A DNA stretch of 64,000 bases from Pelagomonas calceolata. Lineage: Eukaryota; Sar; Pelagophyceae; Pelagomonadales; Pelagomonadaceae. The stretch covers positions 3,996,501 through 4,060,500 of the forward strand of contig CAKKNE010000002.1 in the NCBI GenBank assembly GCA_918797485.1, given 5' to 3'. The translations under genes were made by a program, and so were the position numbers. Under the pieces are notes generated by a model, which was not told the DNA's origin, did not search any database, and worked only from the letters and a program-made list of their open reading frames with translations. This document shows, piece after piece, positions 1-9,500 of this stretch. The first letter of the stretch is position 1, and each line of letters starts with the position of its first letter.

Positions 1-491
1 GTCGTGCCGGCCTCGCGGCCGGCGGGCACGACGAACTGGACGAATTGCCCGGCCGCCGCGACCGTGAGCGTCTGCCCCGGCACGGCGCCCGACGGGATCG
101 TGACGCTGACGTGCGTCGGCAGGGGCTCGTCCGGCGCGCGCGCCCGCAGTATGAGGTGGCCCGCCACGGCGACGGCAAGCCCGGCGACAAGGGCGTTGAT
201 GACGAAGTAATACCAGATCTCACCCCACCCGACCGTCGTACACGCAATCGCCACCCACACCGTCCAAGGCACGATGAACAAGACGTTCACGAGGGCGCAC
301 GCGGTCACGGCGATCTTGCACTGGCCCCGCGCTTTGTGGCACCCCAAAGAGATACAGGACGCCCCGATTGATGCCGCGACTAAGACGATCGATCCGAAAA
401 ATACTACGAGAAGCAGCCCGAAGTGCTCCGGAAATGCGAGGACCGGCTGGGCTGCCGCCGCGAGGAGGAGGATTCGTATGTGGCGCCCCAT
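1..491 (-). CDS. Membrane protein with signal peptide, 5' part only
   Basis: The reading frame opens with ATG at 491 on the minus strand, stays open to the window edge and is cut at position 1. About 163 residues are visible. The N-terminus (MGRHIRILLLAAAAQPVLA) looks like a cleaved signal peptide. Three hydrophobic segments follow at about residues 22-50, 58-88 and 90-112. After them comes a soluble stretch with the pattern VTIPSGAVPGQTLTV ... FVVPAG, a Val-x-Val-Pro-Gly type repeat that I know from many stramenopile proteins but cannot tie to a function. The start lies 257 bp from the divergent TPR gene at 748. Membrane topology is well supported; function is unknown. Confidence 0.7.
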   Translation of the reverse strand, partial: MGRHIRILLLAAAAQPVLAFPEHFGLLLVVFFGSIVLVAASIGASCISLGCHKARGQCKIAVTACALVNVLFIVPWTVWVAIACTTVGWGEIWYYFVINALVAGLAVAVAGHLILRARAPDEPLPTHVSVTIPSGAVPGQTLTVAAAGQFVQFVVPAGREAGT

Positions 492-594
492 TGGGCAGCC
501 TCGAGATCGTTGCTTTCAATCTCTTACGCCGTCGATGCCGCCGCGCCCCACAGAAACGGGCAGCCCTCTCGCAATCCAGAATCCAGATCTGGCG

Positions 595-611
595 CTAGAT
601 AAGCGCTCTAG
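595..611. promoter_or_regulatory. Degenerate CTAG promoter element (weak copy)
   Basis: Two CTAG words flank a short spacer (CTAGATAAGCGCTCTAG) midway between two divergent start codons at 491 and 748. The inner CTTA of the common element is present on the minus strand, but spacing and flanks differ. It is listed only because it occupies the same position as the strong copies elsewhere. Confidence 0.25.
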
Positions 612-747
612 AGACAGCGCGCAGCGCGGGCAGCGCGGCAGGGCGTGCGCGCGACAAGTCGTAGAAGCGCACGCGTTGACGCCACCGCCGCGACGACCCA
701 CAAGAGAAGAGCGGGCAGCCCAGGCACCAGCAGCCACCAACCAAACC

Positions 748-1956
748 ATGGGCGGCGGCCCGAGCCGCGGCACGGGCCCCATCCACTGCGAGGAGGTCGC
801 CGAGTTATTGGGGGAGCACTACTACGACGAGGCCTGGCGCGTCTTCGAGAAAGTCTCTTCGCACAGAAAGGACGCCCATGGCCAATTTATCGTGCCGTTC
901 CACGAGGCGCCGAAGTTGGCAAGAGCTTTTGCCAATGATATGTTGGTGAGGTACGGGGACGACCCCCAGAAGCTGGTGCGGACGGCATCTTTATTTGCCG
1001 AATTGGCTTCTCCGCACGCCACTTTGCTCGGTGACGAGGTGAATCAGCCTGATACTCAGATGGCTAATGAATTCTTAATGATGGCCGAGCAACTCAGCTC
1101 GGGCTTCGAGCAGCACTCGCAAAATCTGAAAGATCGCGTCGCGTTCCTGAAGCGCATGGCGAAAGAGGAAGAGGACTACCAGATTCAGATGAGGTGGGAG
1201 GCCGACCAAGAGCGCCTCGAGAAAGAAGCGAAGGCGAAGGCGAAGTGGGACAAAGAAATCAAGAAGAAGGAGAAGGAGGAGATGCGGCTGGCTTCCATAC
1301 AAAGGCGCAAGGACCGCGAGGCCGGTATCAAGTCGACGCGGAAGAAGCTGCCGGAGCCGCCCGAGACCCTGGAAGCTGCCGAACGGTTAACCCAAGAAGC
1401 CATGGCCGCCGTCATGCGGGGCGACAAGTGTCCTGATCGTGCAGATAAAAAGCGCGAATTTGAGGACGCGGAGCGACGATATGGTCATGCTTTGAGGTTA
1501 TATGAGAAGCTTACCGGTAAAGATACGATGGAGACGGCCATCGCGTTGAATAGACTCGGGTGGCATTTGAAGGTGCGAGGGAAGTATTCTGCGGCTGATA
1601 CTTTATACCGACGGTCTCTGGCAATACGAGAAAAACATAAAGGGCCGCGGTCCATGGAGGTGTTGGTGGCGTTGTCGAACCTCGCGGAGAATTGTAGACA
1701 TCTGAAAAAACATACGGAGTCTGACTGTATCATGGCGCGCGTCGCGTTTTTGCGGACGCTCCACCACGTGAAGCCCGCCGCGCCCGACGGCGCATCGGCC
1801 AAAGTTCAGGGTCCAAAGGTCTGGCAGGTCTTCGAGGACGGCGCTTGGAAGGACGTTCCAGCGGAGGTTGCGCAGGCGCCCGCGCCGGCGCCGGCCGCGC
1901 CGGCGGAGGAGCTGCTGGGGGAGCTGCTGGCGGCGACGTCGACGACTTCTTCGTAA
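748..1956 (+). CDS. Coiled-coil and kinesin-light-chain-type TPR protein
   Basis: The start is the ATG at 748 in a good context (CCAAACCATGG); the open frame upstream of it overlaps the divergent gene and is not expected to be translated. The protein (402 residues) begins MGGG, a possible N-myristoylation site. It has a globular part to about residue 120, a Lys/Glu-rich coiled coil at about 130-205, then TPR units of the kinesin-light-chain type around residues 230-330 (ALRLYEKLTG ... LYRRSLAIREK). It ends in an Ala/Pro-rich tail. TPR arrays of this kind bind partner proteins; no partner can be inferred here. The gene is intronless. Confidence 0.8.
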   Translation: MGGGPSRGTGPIHCEEVAELLGEHYYDEAWRVFEKVSSHRKDAHGQFIVPFHEAPKLARAFANDMLVRYGDDPQKLVRTASLFAELASPHATLLGDEVNQPDTQMANEFLMMAEQLSSGFEQHSQNLKDRVAFLKRMAKEEEDYQIQMRWEADQERLEKEAKAKAKWDKEIKKKEKEEMRLASIQRRKDREAGIKSTRKKLPEPPETLEAAERLTQEAMAAVMRGDKCPDRADKKREFEDAERRYGHALRLYEKLTGKDTMETAIALNRLGWHLKVRGKYSAADTLYRRSLAIREKHKGPRSMEVLVALSNLAENCRHLKKHTESDCIMARVAFLRTLHHVKPAAPDGASAKVQGPKVWQVFEDGAWKDVPAEVAQAPAPAPAAPAEELLGELLAATSTTSS

Positions 1957-2290
1957 TGTTTTCTTGTGTGTCTTCTTGCTACTGTCTCGTCCCTATGCAT
2001 ATGCATCGCGATCCTATCTACAGGTATGATCCTATCCCTGAAAACCCGTTTTGATATCGGCACGACGATCGACGCGCGCGCGTACTGTGCTCCCCAACTT
2101 CATCGACCTCTATGTCCAGATGCTCGACCAACTTCTTTCGCAGCAGCGCGCCCAGTATGATAGAATCCGGGAGAGGATCCCGGAACTCCGTCGCCGCGCA
2201 CCGAGGCCGTACCCGGACGTGTCGGACTCTGATTGATGCTTCCGACGGCAACGAGCATGGAACCTAAAACAATTATCGTTCTTACACACT
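1957..2290. other. Tail-to-tail intergenic region
   Basis: This is a 334-bp gap between convergent genes. A 60-codon frame at 2051-2236 on the plus strand has an amphipathic helical look (NFIDLYVQMLDQLLSQQ) but begins only at a TTG, and I found no splice pair joining it to the TPR gene. I treat the stretch as 3' flanking sequence with a possible unannotated exon. Confidence 0.4.
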
Positions 2291-2851
2291 CTAGTCTCCC
2301 GACCCACCATCGGGCAGCGCCGCACACAGCGCGTCGAAGTCCTCCAAAACTTCCGACAACGCGGCGCACGCCAAACTTCCATCCATGACCCCTCTATAGA
2401 TGGCCACGAAGTCGTCGCAGGCCAGCGTCTCCCGGCCTTTCAACATCCCAAAAGTCTCGGCGAAGGTCGGCTCGGCGCCCGTCAATGATTTGAGCAATGA
2501 TCGCAATTGCGGCGCGCCGACGCCGCGTTTCCCTTGTTTATGTGCCCGCTTCTCCTCATCAAAAAAGGCCCGTCGCACGGCCATATCATCATCATTTCGA
2601 ACACCTTCCACAAAACACGTGCCCACGGCCGCGTCGGAACTTCTACGGGCCTGCGCCATCTCGGACGCGGCGGCCCTTTGGTCGTCCAATTCGCGCGCCG
2701 CCTTCGTTACAATATTCGATTCCAGCGCGATGACATCGTTCGCCAATTCTTGCCGTTGCTTCTTCAGCTTCTCGCGCAGCACGTTCTGGCGCAGCTTTGG
2801 TTTTGCTTTGGCCAATGGTTTCCTCGGGTTCTCCTTCTGGAGGGCGGACAT
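2291..2851 (-). CDS. Unrecognised coiled-coil protein
   Basis: The first ATG in frame is at 2851 (MSALQKENPRKPLAK); the frame extends upstream to 2938 only through a TTG codon. The product is 186 residues. It has a basic N-terminus, a helical charged region (residues about 20-75) rich in Lys/Glu/Gln, and a C-terminal helical domain (about 105-180). No family is recognised; the C-terminal part has a loosely EF-hand-like spacing but no calcium loop. It shares a short divergent promoter with the M14 peptidase gene, and a strong CTAG promoter element lies 117 bp upstream of the ATG. Confidence 0.7.
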   Translation of the reverse strand: MSALQKENPRKPLAKAKPKLRQNVLREKLKKQRQELANDVIALESNIVTKAARELDDQRAAASEMAQARRSSDAAVGTCFVEGVRNDDDMAVRRAFFDEEKRAHKQGKRGVGAPQLRSLLKSLTGAEPTFAETFGMLKGRETLACDDFVAIYRGVMDGSLACAALSEVLEDFDALCAALPDGGSGD

Positions 2852-2968
2852 GGTGCGCGGCCGCGGCGACTGCGTCGGGGCTGCCCCGGGTCCCACACTG
2901 TCGATTGCTTGCGTGTTGATGACAGGAGGACGTACCAAATGAGTTCCAACAACTTTTTGCCCGTCGTT

Positions 2969-2991
2969 GCTAGTGTCTTACTTTCGCTAGC
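2969..2991 (+). promoter_or_regulatory. CTAG promoter element, canonical copy
   Basis: GCTAGTGTCTTAC is followed by TTTC and GCTAGC. It lies in the short divergent region, 117 bp from the minus-strand ATG at 2851 and 75 bp from the plus-strand ATG at 3067. It matches at least eleven other copies in this window. Confidence 0.7.
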
Positions 2992-3066
2992 TAATTATTT
3001 TGGCGGCTTACTAAGGCCAGCATAAGGCGCCCAACTGCACGCCAGCGCTGCATCGACGCTCCTTGC

Positions 3067-4074
3067 ATGCACAAACACCTGCTCGCCATGGCCGCTGCTG
3101 TGCAAGCTAGGGCCTACCACATCGGCGCGCCCGGCAGCAAGTGGGGCCCGGCCGAGCTGTCGCAGTGGCGCGCCGAACACATCAAGTCGAGACCCTACGA
3201 CGACGACGTCGTCAAGGTGCTGGATTCCTTAAGGGATGAGTACGACGTCATCGAATATGGTACATTAACCTACGACGGCGTCTCCCACAAGCTCTACGCC
3301 GCGAGAAGCAAGGACTGGAACAACCGACCGAAGGTGCTCGTGACGGGCGGCGTTCATGGGTATGAGACGTCGGGTGTGCATGGTGCTTTACGACTGCTAC
3401 AGACCAAATGCAAGGACTACGCTGAGAGAGGCTTAGATATACTGGTAGCCCCATGCGTCTCGCCCTGGGGCTACGAGCATATTCAGAGATGGAATTATGA
3501 TGCCGTGGATCCTAATAGATCATTCAAACGGAATGACCCGGATGCTTGCGGCTCGCAGGAAGCGAGGGCGCTAGTAAACTTGGTCAGAAATCATGGCAGT
3601 GACGGCTGGGCCTGCCACATCGACCTGCACGAGACGACGGACACGGACGAGTCCGAGTTCCAGCCGGCCAAGGCCGCGCGCGACGGTGACGTTTATGAGG
3701 AGGGCACCATCCCGGACGGCTTTTACTTGTGTGGAGATGAGAAGAATCCTCGCTTGGAGTTCCAACGAGCCGTTATTAAAGGTGTGTCTGACGTAACGCA
3801 CATCGCGCCGGCGGACCCCGACGGCACCATCATCGGCTCTAAGGTAGTAGCCGACGGCGTGATCCTCTACGACTACACGGCATTGGGTCTCTGCGGCGGC
3901 GTGACCGACGCGCCGCTCACGACCACCACCGAAGTGTACCCCGACTCGGCGAAGGCGACGGCCGAGGAGTGCAACAAGGCGCAGGTCGAGTCCGTGCTCA
4001 GCGCTTTAGACTTTCTGCTCGCGGAGCGGTCCTGGGGGCCGGCTGTTAAAGCGCTCGGCGGGGGGATGCCATAG
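3067..4074 (+). CDS. M14-family zinc metallocarboxypeptidase-like protein
   Basis: The 335-residue protein carries the full M14 zinc and catalytic pattern. His97 and Glu100 are in VHGYETSG and His188 in HIDLHETTD (zinc ligands). Asn150-Arg151 are in DPNRSF (substrate carboxylate binding) and Glu289 in TTTEVYP (catalytic base). Enzymes of this fold remove C-terminal residues or deacylate amino acids; the short N-terminal region and compact length resemble the AstE/ASPA-like branch rather than digestive carboxypeptidases. Substrate is unknown. ATG 3067 is the first start; MAAAVQ at 3088 is an alternative. No clear signal peptide is seen, so it is probably cytosolic. Confidence 0.85.
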   Translation: MHKHLLAMAAAVQARAYHIGAPGSKWGPAELSQWRAEHIKSRPYDDDVVKVLDSLRDEYDVIEYGTLTYDGVSHKLYAARSKDWNNRPKVLVTGGVHGYETSGVHGALRLLQTKCKDYAERGLDILVAPCVSPWGYEHIQRWNYDAVDPNRSFKRNDPDACGSQEARALVNLVRNHGSDGWACHIDLHETTDTDESEFQPAKAARDGDVYEEGTIPDGFYLCGDEKNPRLEFQRAVIKGVSDVTHIAPADPDGTIIGSKVVADGVILYDYTALGLCGGVTDAPLTTTTEVYPDSAKATAEECNKAQVESVLSALDFLLAERSWGPAVKALGGGMP

Positions 4075-4120
4075 TGTAATTGTATTATATTTCTGTGACT
4101 CGGTGTGCGTCGACGACGCC

Positions 4121-4134
4121 GTGTCGATGGCGTG
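4121..4134 (+). repeat. Copy of the dispersed GCGTCGATGGCG motif
   Basis: GTGTCGATGGCGTG lies 46 bp after the stop of the M14 gene and just before a CTAG element. It is one of about a dozen copies of this core in introns and gene tails of the window. Confidence 0.5.
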
Positions 4135-4146
4135 TTTTTTTCGTTT

Positions 4147-4171
4147 CTAGTATGTATGTTGATACGCTAGC
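4147..4171 (+). promoter_or_regulatory. CTAG promoter element, TATG/GATA variant
   Basis: CTAGTATGTATGTTGATACGCTAGC has the same two outer CTAG words and total length, but with TATGT and GATA inside, closely like the copy at 50246. It lies 190 bp upstream of the SLC35 gene. Confidence 0.5.
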
Positions 4172-4360
4172 TTCCAAAAGTCGGCGCGTCGGCCCGCGGC
4201 ATTAATTGGCTGCACAAACACCTTCAGATCGGATCGCGGCAGGGGCCACACATTGCTGCGTTTGCTGTGTGCGGTATCAGTAATTGGCTGGTGGCAGATA
4301 GTCTTCCTGTGCCCACAAAAAAGGTGTATGCCCAGGGAGCGCTCCCCACCAGCAAACAAG

Positions 4361-5359
4361 ATGACATCATCGGACAGAGCGAACCTGCTGGACAAAGACG
4401 AGGAAATAGCGACGCCGGCGAAAAAACCAACAATCACGACGAAGAAGCTAGCATTATCAATAGGCGGCGTCTTCGTGCTCTACGTTTTACATGATGCATT
4501 ACAAGAACGGGCCTTCCGCCAGCCGGGCTTTAGATTTGGCTGGTTCATGACGTTGATAGAAATAGTGGTCGTTTCTACATGCGCATTTATGTTCGAGTGG
4601 GGCGCGCCGCCAGATCCCACGGTAGTGTCGGAAGAGTCCATGCGCACGATTAGGATGTGTGTTGGTGGTTTAGCGCTGTGTCTAGCCACCTCACAAGGCA
4701 CGGGCAGCGCCGCGTTGAATTATGTGCACTACCCCGTGAAGGTCGCCTTCAAGTCCTCGAAGCTCGTGCCAACCATGATCTTCGGCATACTGCTGACGCG
4801 GAAGACCTTTTCATTCCTCGAATACGGGGCGGCCTTGCTCATGTGCTGCTCGTTAGCGGGTTTGTCGTTGGCCGATAGACGGGCGTCTTCTGATGAAGAG
4901 GCCGAGAATTTGCCCCTTGGTGTCATGTTGCTGATGACGGCGGTGTTTGCGGACGCTTTAGTACCGAACCTCCAGGAGAAGTGCCTCAAAGAACTCAAAT
5001 ATCCGGTGGGGCGGATGATCGTTTATTCTAATGCCGGGTGTGCCGCGTTGGTGTTGCTCTACTGCTCGGCGACCGGTGAATTAACAATGGCTTTGAAGTG
5101 GTGCGCCTCCAATACGGAGGGCAGCGCGTTTCTGTTCTTACAGGCCTGTACGTCTTATATGGGGTTAAGGTGCTACCTGGTCGTGGTCAAGGAGCTTTCT
5201 GGTGTGGCGGGCGTCGTCACGACTTCATTAAGGAAGGTCGTGACGTTGATTTTGTCCTTTTTATTATTCGAGAAGCCCTTTACCCAAGGCCACGCCTGGT
5301 CCTTCGCCGTGCTGTTCGCGGGCGTCGGTCTGGCCACGTACGCGAGGCAGGTAAAGTAG
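4361..5359 (+). CDS. SLC35-type nucleotide-sugar or PAPS transporter
   Basis: The predicted product (about 332 residues from ATG 4361; an in-frame ATG at 4328 would add 11) is a polytopic membrane protein with roughly eight to ten hydrophobic segments. The stretch LNYVHYPVKVAFKSSKLVPT in the first half matches the diagnostic region of the SLC35B group, which carries PAPS or UDP-sugars into the Golgi/ER lumen in exchange for nucleotide monophosphate. The second half has the expected FFLQ/FLFLQACTSYMG and FEKPFTQGHAW segments. It ends 12 bp before the convergent dehydrogenase remnant. Exact substrate cannot be read from sequence. Confidence 0.85.
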   Translation: MTSSDRANLLDKDEEIATPAKKPTITTKKLALSIGGVFVLYVLHDALQERAFRQPGFRFGWFMTLIEIVVVSTCAFMFEWGAPPDPTVVSEESMRTIRMCVGGLALCLATSQGTGSAALNYVHYPVKVAFKSSKLVPTMIFGILLTRKTFSFLEYGAALLMCCSLAGLSLADRRASSDEEAENLPLGVMLLMTAVFADALVPNLQEKCLKELKYPVGRMIVYSNAGCAALVLLYCSATGELTMALKWCASNTEGSAFLFLQACTSYMGLRCYLVVVKELSGVAGVVTTSLRKVVTLILSFLLFEKPFTQGHAWSFAVLFAGVGLATYARQVK

Positions 5360-5371
5360 TTTTGTATATAC

Positions 5372-6097
5372 TTAGGGGTCGTAGGCTTCCTTGCGCGCCG
5401 CGCCGGCGTCGAGCGCATCCGTCCGCGTCATGGGCCCGACCGGCGGCAGCTGCGCACACATGTGTTCTAGAGTGTCGGCCGTCGCGTCGTACTTCTGGGC
5501 CTCGGCGTAGTTGAGGTGGGGTCTAATTTCTAGAACGGTCTCGGCGCCCTGGACGCCGACGACGGTCGGGATCGAGAGGAAGCACTCGCGCGTCGGGTCC
5601 TTGACCGAGACTGGTAGCACTGCTTTTCTATCGAAGAGGATCGCGTCGACCTGTGCGCAAATCAACCGGTGAGTCGAGAAGCGCCGAAATTTGACTTGTG
5701 CACTGGGCGTCGGACGATCGTCGCCGTCGCGTTGGCCACGCCGTAGGCCGTGTACTTCTTGCGGTTGATGATCTCGTAGGCCTTGTGGCCGACATCATAT
5801 TCCAGCTTCTCGAGGTTGATCGCCTTGACGCCCGGGAACTCGAGCAAGGGTCGCCCGCCGATGTTGCCCACGGAGTAGGCCGAGAACTGGCTGTCGCCGT
5901 GCTCTCCTAAGACATTGACGTGGACGTCCGACGCGTGCACGCCTAGCCGGTGCCCGAGCTCCACGCGCAACCGCATCGTATCTAGGACCGTGCCCGAGCC
6001 GAAAATTGCGCCCTCCGGCAGATCCGGGAGCAGCTTAGCGCGCGCCGCGCAGCCTGAGGCGGCGGCTCGCGGCCTGGAGAAGGCGTCGCGTGGCCAT
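5372..6097 (-). pseudogene. Lactate/malate dehydrogenase C-terminal half; NAD-binding half missing
   Basis: Minus-strand exons encode the catalytic half of an LDH/MDH-family enzyme. GSGTVLDTMRLR carries the Asp-Arg pair, GEHGDSQFS the catalytic His, and there is the terminal helix domain. A 65-bp intron (5651-5715) restores TIVDAILFD. Upstream, only about 20 codons of a mitochondrial-type presequence (MATRRLLQAASRR, ATG at 6097) are found, in a different frame. The 140-150 residue Rossmann domain with its GxGxxG motif is absent. The 60 bp between presequence and catalytic half cannot hold it, and the next 300 bp upstream already contain a promoter element. Either a deletion broke the gene, or the assembly lost a piece. 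I see no way this encodes a normal dehydrogenase. Confidence 0.6.
5651..5715 (-). mobile_element. 65-bp introner (intron-forming DNA element) in LDH
   Basis: Read on the minus strand the intron starts GTCCGACGC and ends GCGCACAG, and the next exon starts GTCGACGC. The repeated GTC(C)GACGC fits an 8-bp target duplication with one extra base. Inside it, the left end CAGTGCACAAGTCAA and the reverse complement of the right end CTGTGCGCAAATCAA form a terminal inverted repeat (12 of 15). The right end GGTTGATTTGCGCACAG agrees at 14 of 17 positions with that of the introner ending at 23232. Confidence 0.75.
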
Positions 6098-6319
6098 GGT
6101 CTTGTAGTCTGCGGTCTTGTCGTATGCAGTACGCGGAGCGGCGCTCAAAACAAGACCAGTTTTAGATGGCTGGCCAGGAGGAAAATAATCTGCTAAGTGT
6201 GGTCTGAGGGCCGCGTCCAATTCGCGAAGCTCAGCGGACACGAGGCGCCAAACGAAGAGGAATGCTACTTCAAACGCCCCAAACACGAGCGCTTTGATGG
6301 CTTGGTGGTAGGGAACCGA

Positions 6320-6343
6320 GCTAGCGGCCTGTAAGACACTAGC
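6320..6343 (-). promoter_or_regulatory. CTAG promoter element, canonical copy (reverse orientation)
   Basis: On the minus strand it reads GCTAGTGTCTTAC, then AGGCC, then GCTAGC. It sits 184 bp upstream of the ATG at 6527 and upstream of the leftward dehydrogenase remnant. Confidence 0.7.
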
Positions 6344-6526
6344 AAACCAGGCGCCGTCGTCGATCGTGCTGCGAACGAGCGCTAAACATATAGCAGTGCC
6401 AAAAGAATAGCCCATTTGTCACGCCGACGAAGCGAGATCATCTGCTCACGAAGAGAGTGCAAGCGCACGGGCGGCTGCACCTATCAAGCCTCAGCCAGCA
6501 GCAAATCCGAAAATCGACGCGGAGTT

Positions 6527-9500
6527 ATGGAGCTGCGCCTCGGTAGCACGGTCCAGCTCACCGATCTCACGGGCATTAAGGTCGACGGCGAACCGCCGGC
6601 CGGCGCCGTGCGCGGCACCGTCACGCGACTCGACGGCGACACGGTCGAGGCCGCCGCGACGTGGGGCTCCTTCACCTGTAAGCGAGCAGCGATCACAAAA
6701 CATTCCGCAGGCCCGCCCGGGACCTGTGTATTATTCTCAGGAAATAGGACGGGCACGTTACTCGGCTGGCGCGACGGCGCGCATCTCGTGAGGGAGGGCG
6801 CCGCGGACGTTGAAGTGGCGACGGAGTCCGTTCAAAAGACGGTCCCGGCGGCTCAACATTTACGAGTGCGCACGCTGTTCGGCGACGGCGTCGCTTCCAC
6901 TGTAGACGCGTCGGCCACTACTGTACTACTAGACTGGGGCGCTTCACTAAAGGCGCCGCACTCAACGAACACAGTGCGCTGCCCGGCGGCGGCCGCGCTG
7001 CCCGTCGTGCGCTGCGTCGCCCAATCGACTCAAACCATGGTCGCGCGGTCGCTCGACACGCTCAAGTCGTTGACGGCCAAGGTCTCCGCAGATACAAGAC
7101 AGCGGTTAAGCGACCAACTAGGAGACGTCGACGGCGCCCTCGACTCGATAGAAACGCAGCTCACCGATACACAATCGATAAAGGCCCTGGCGGCGTCGAC
7201 GATGACCGACGACCTGCAGCAGCGGGCGTCGACGGCTTTTGTGGGAGGCGACGTTACTGAGCTGACGTCCGTCGCATCGGCCACCGCCGAAAAGCTCCGC
7301 GAGGCGTCGCAGATCGACTCTGTGATCGAGGAGACGTCGCACGAATTGAGCACAGTCGTCGAGGAGATCACTCCCATGGTTAAGGAAGCCGAGAAAGCGT
7401 CGGAGCAGGTCTCGCAAGTCGCGTACGAAGTAAGCAATGCGGCGTCGCAGTCCAAGGCCGCCCTCAAGCTGAGCGAAGAGACCGCAAAGTTGACAGACGG
7501 GTTTTCTACGGAGTCTAGTGAAGGCGCGCTAGGTGCGCTGCAAAAAACGAAAATAGACGACGCGACGGTGCGACAGAAGGCTTCCGAGGTGGCCACGAAA
7601 GTGTTAGCCTCGAAGCTCTTAGATGGGGCCCTCTTCGAGAGCGCTTTTTCAGACGCGCTGTCCAGTGCAAAGAACACTGACATAAGATCAGTCGTCGCTC
7701 CAGTCGCCAAGGCCTGCGCGGACTTCGCCAAGGCCTGGCTCGACGAGGCCTCGCAAGTCGGGTTTTCGAAGCTGCCTCCTGAAGTGGCTGTGCGTGCGCT
7801 CGAGGACGGCATCACTAGTGCCGCGGATGCCGCTTTAGTTTCTGAGAATGATCTGGCTAGAAGGGGTCTGCTGGAGGTCGCCGTCGCGTCGGACTGCTTC
7901 GACGGGTTACTTACCAAAGCTACGTTGTCTGATTCTGACGATCTCACGAAACGAGCAGCGAGATATGCGTTAAATTGTGCTGAGACCACGGAACTGCTCG
8001 GTGATGCGGCGCCCGTGCTACGAAAGGCTCTAGAGAATATTTCTGATAGTGGCGACGTCGCGGACGCGGTGCGAAGTGCTCTTGATGGAGATTTAGTAGT
8101 AGACGGCGTCGGCCAACTCGGGAAGATCGGCGCTTCTGCTTTGGATGCCTTGAAGACCTTAAATAGAGACGAACGAGTCTTATACTTCGCGCGCATGGCT
8201 GCGGACGATGAGGCTGTCTCAGGAGTCCTCGAGACGATCCAGACCCTCGACGCTGAAAGTGCGGTCAAGGAAGCGGAGCATCTAGCGCAGGACGCCCAGG
8301 CGCGAGAGGTGTTCATAAAACGTGTGAATGACGCGGCGCTGGCGTTCCTGCTGCGACACTTACCGGCGATGCCCGTTCCCGACGTCGAAGAAGAAAATGA
8401 TAACTTAAGGTACAAGGTGGCCAACTTAAATTTGTCCAACCTCGTGATTAAGGAGGAAAATGTCGTTGTCGAGGTGGCCACGGGTAGCTCGTCCAAGGTG
8501 AATCTCAAGGGTTCCGAGGAAGTGGAACCGGACCCGACGTCGTTGTTTGCCCTCAAGGCCACTAGAATCCAAGCGCGCTTCGAGGATCTGCAGTGGGCCG
8601 TCACGCAGAAGTCCTTTCCTTATCTGGAGGCGGAGGGTAGGGCCGATGTCATTGTCGAGGATGCGCAAGTGTCGTTGGCGCTATGTGTGCGACGGGCGCC
8701 CGGTGTCACTGGTGGCCTGGAGCCCAAGGTAGCTCTGACAAGGTGCGACGTGAAAATAGCGTCTCTCGACTTAACGATGGAGGAGCACGGCCTGAGCTGG
8801 GTCTTCAATGCCTTGGCAGCACTCTTAACCGACTACGTCCGCGACTACGTGTGTGAGTCGTTGCAGGACTTACTTAAAGATCGAAGTCAATATCTGTTGG
8901 AGCCGGTCAACTCATTGCTAGCGACGTCGTGGGCGCCCCTGTCGCGAGCCTTGCATTTGCCGGATGTGGCCGACCTGCCTCCGTTAGATGAAGATCATGA
9001 ATCAGAGGACACGATCGATATTGTGCTTCGCGCTCCCGGGGCTCTTGGCGTGGAATTGCAGGAGCGGGTCAAGGAGGGCCAGTCATCCTTAGTTATTGCT
9101 GGCTTAGAGCCGCAAGGCCAGGCCAAGCCGGCGGTGGCGCAGCTGGGCTTATCTATTGATGATGTGAAGGACGCGGTGTTGGTAGCCGTCGACGGCGCGC
9201 AGTGCGCGGGGCGAGATCGCGACGACATCGTGCGGCGGGTGACGCACGAGCGGCGACCGCGGACGCTACGGTTCCGGTTGCGAGGCCAAGCGGCTCTTAG
9301 AAGACGCGCTGTTTCACGAGCTCGCGTAGACACGTTGGAACTGTTTCCTGCTGGAGAACCCCGAGATTTAGAGCCGTTAGGACTGCGCCTGAAGACGCAT
9401 CCGACGATACGGCGGGCGTGTGCTATTGCAGCTTTAGTGCGAGGTACAAATGATGAGGTACTGGCGGCAGAAAAAGCGGGCGTCGTCCGAGGCGCGTTAC

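Noticed and set aside
2051-2236. 60-codon plus-strand frame with amphipathic helix
   Set aside because: No ATG and no workable splice pair with the TPR gene; kept only as part of the intergenic note.
6035-6415. 126-codon minus-strand frame upstream of the dehydrogenase remnant
   Set aside because: It runs through the CTAG promoter element and only its last 21 codons (a presequence) make sense.
7030-8604. 524-codon minus-strand frame
   Set aside because: It is antisense to the large BPI/PDZ-like gene; the product is Ser/Ala-rich low-complexity sequence with no recognisable motif.
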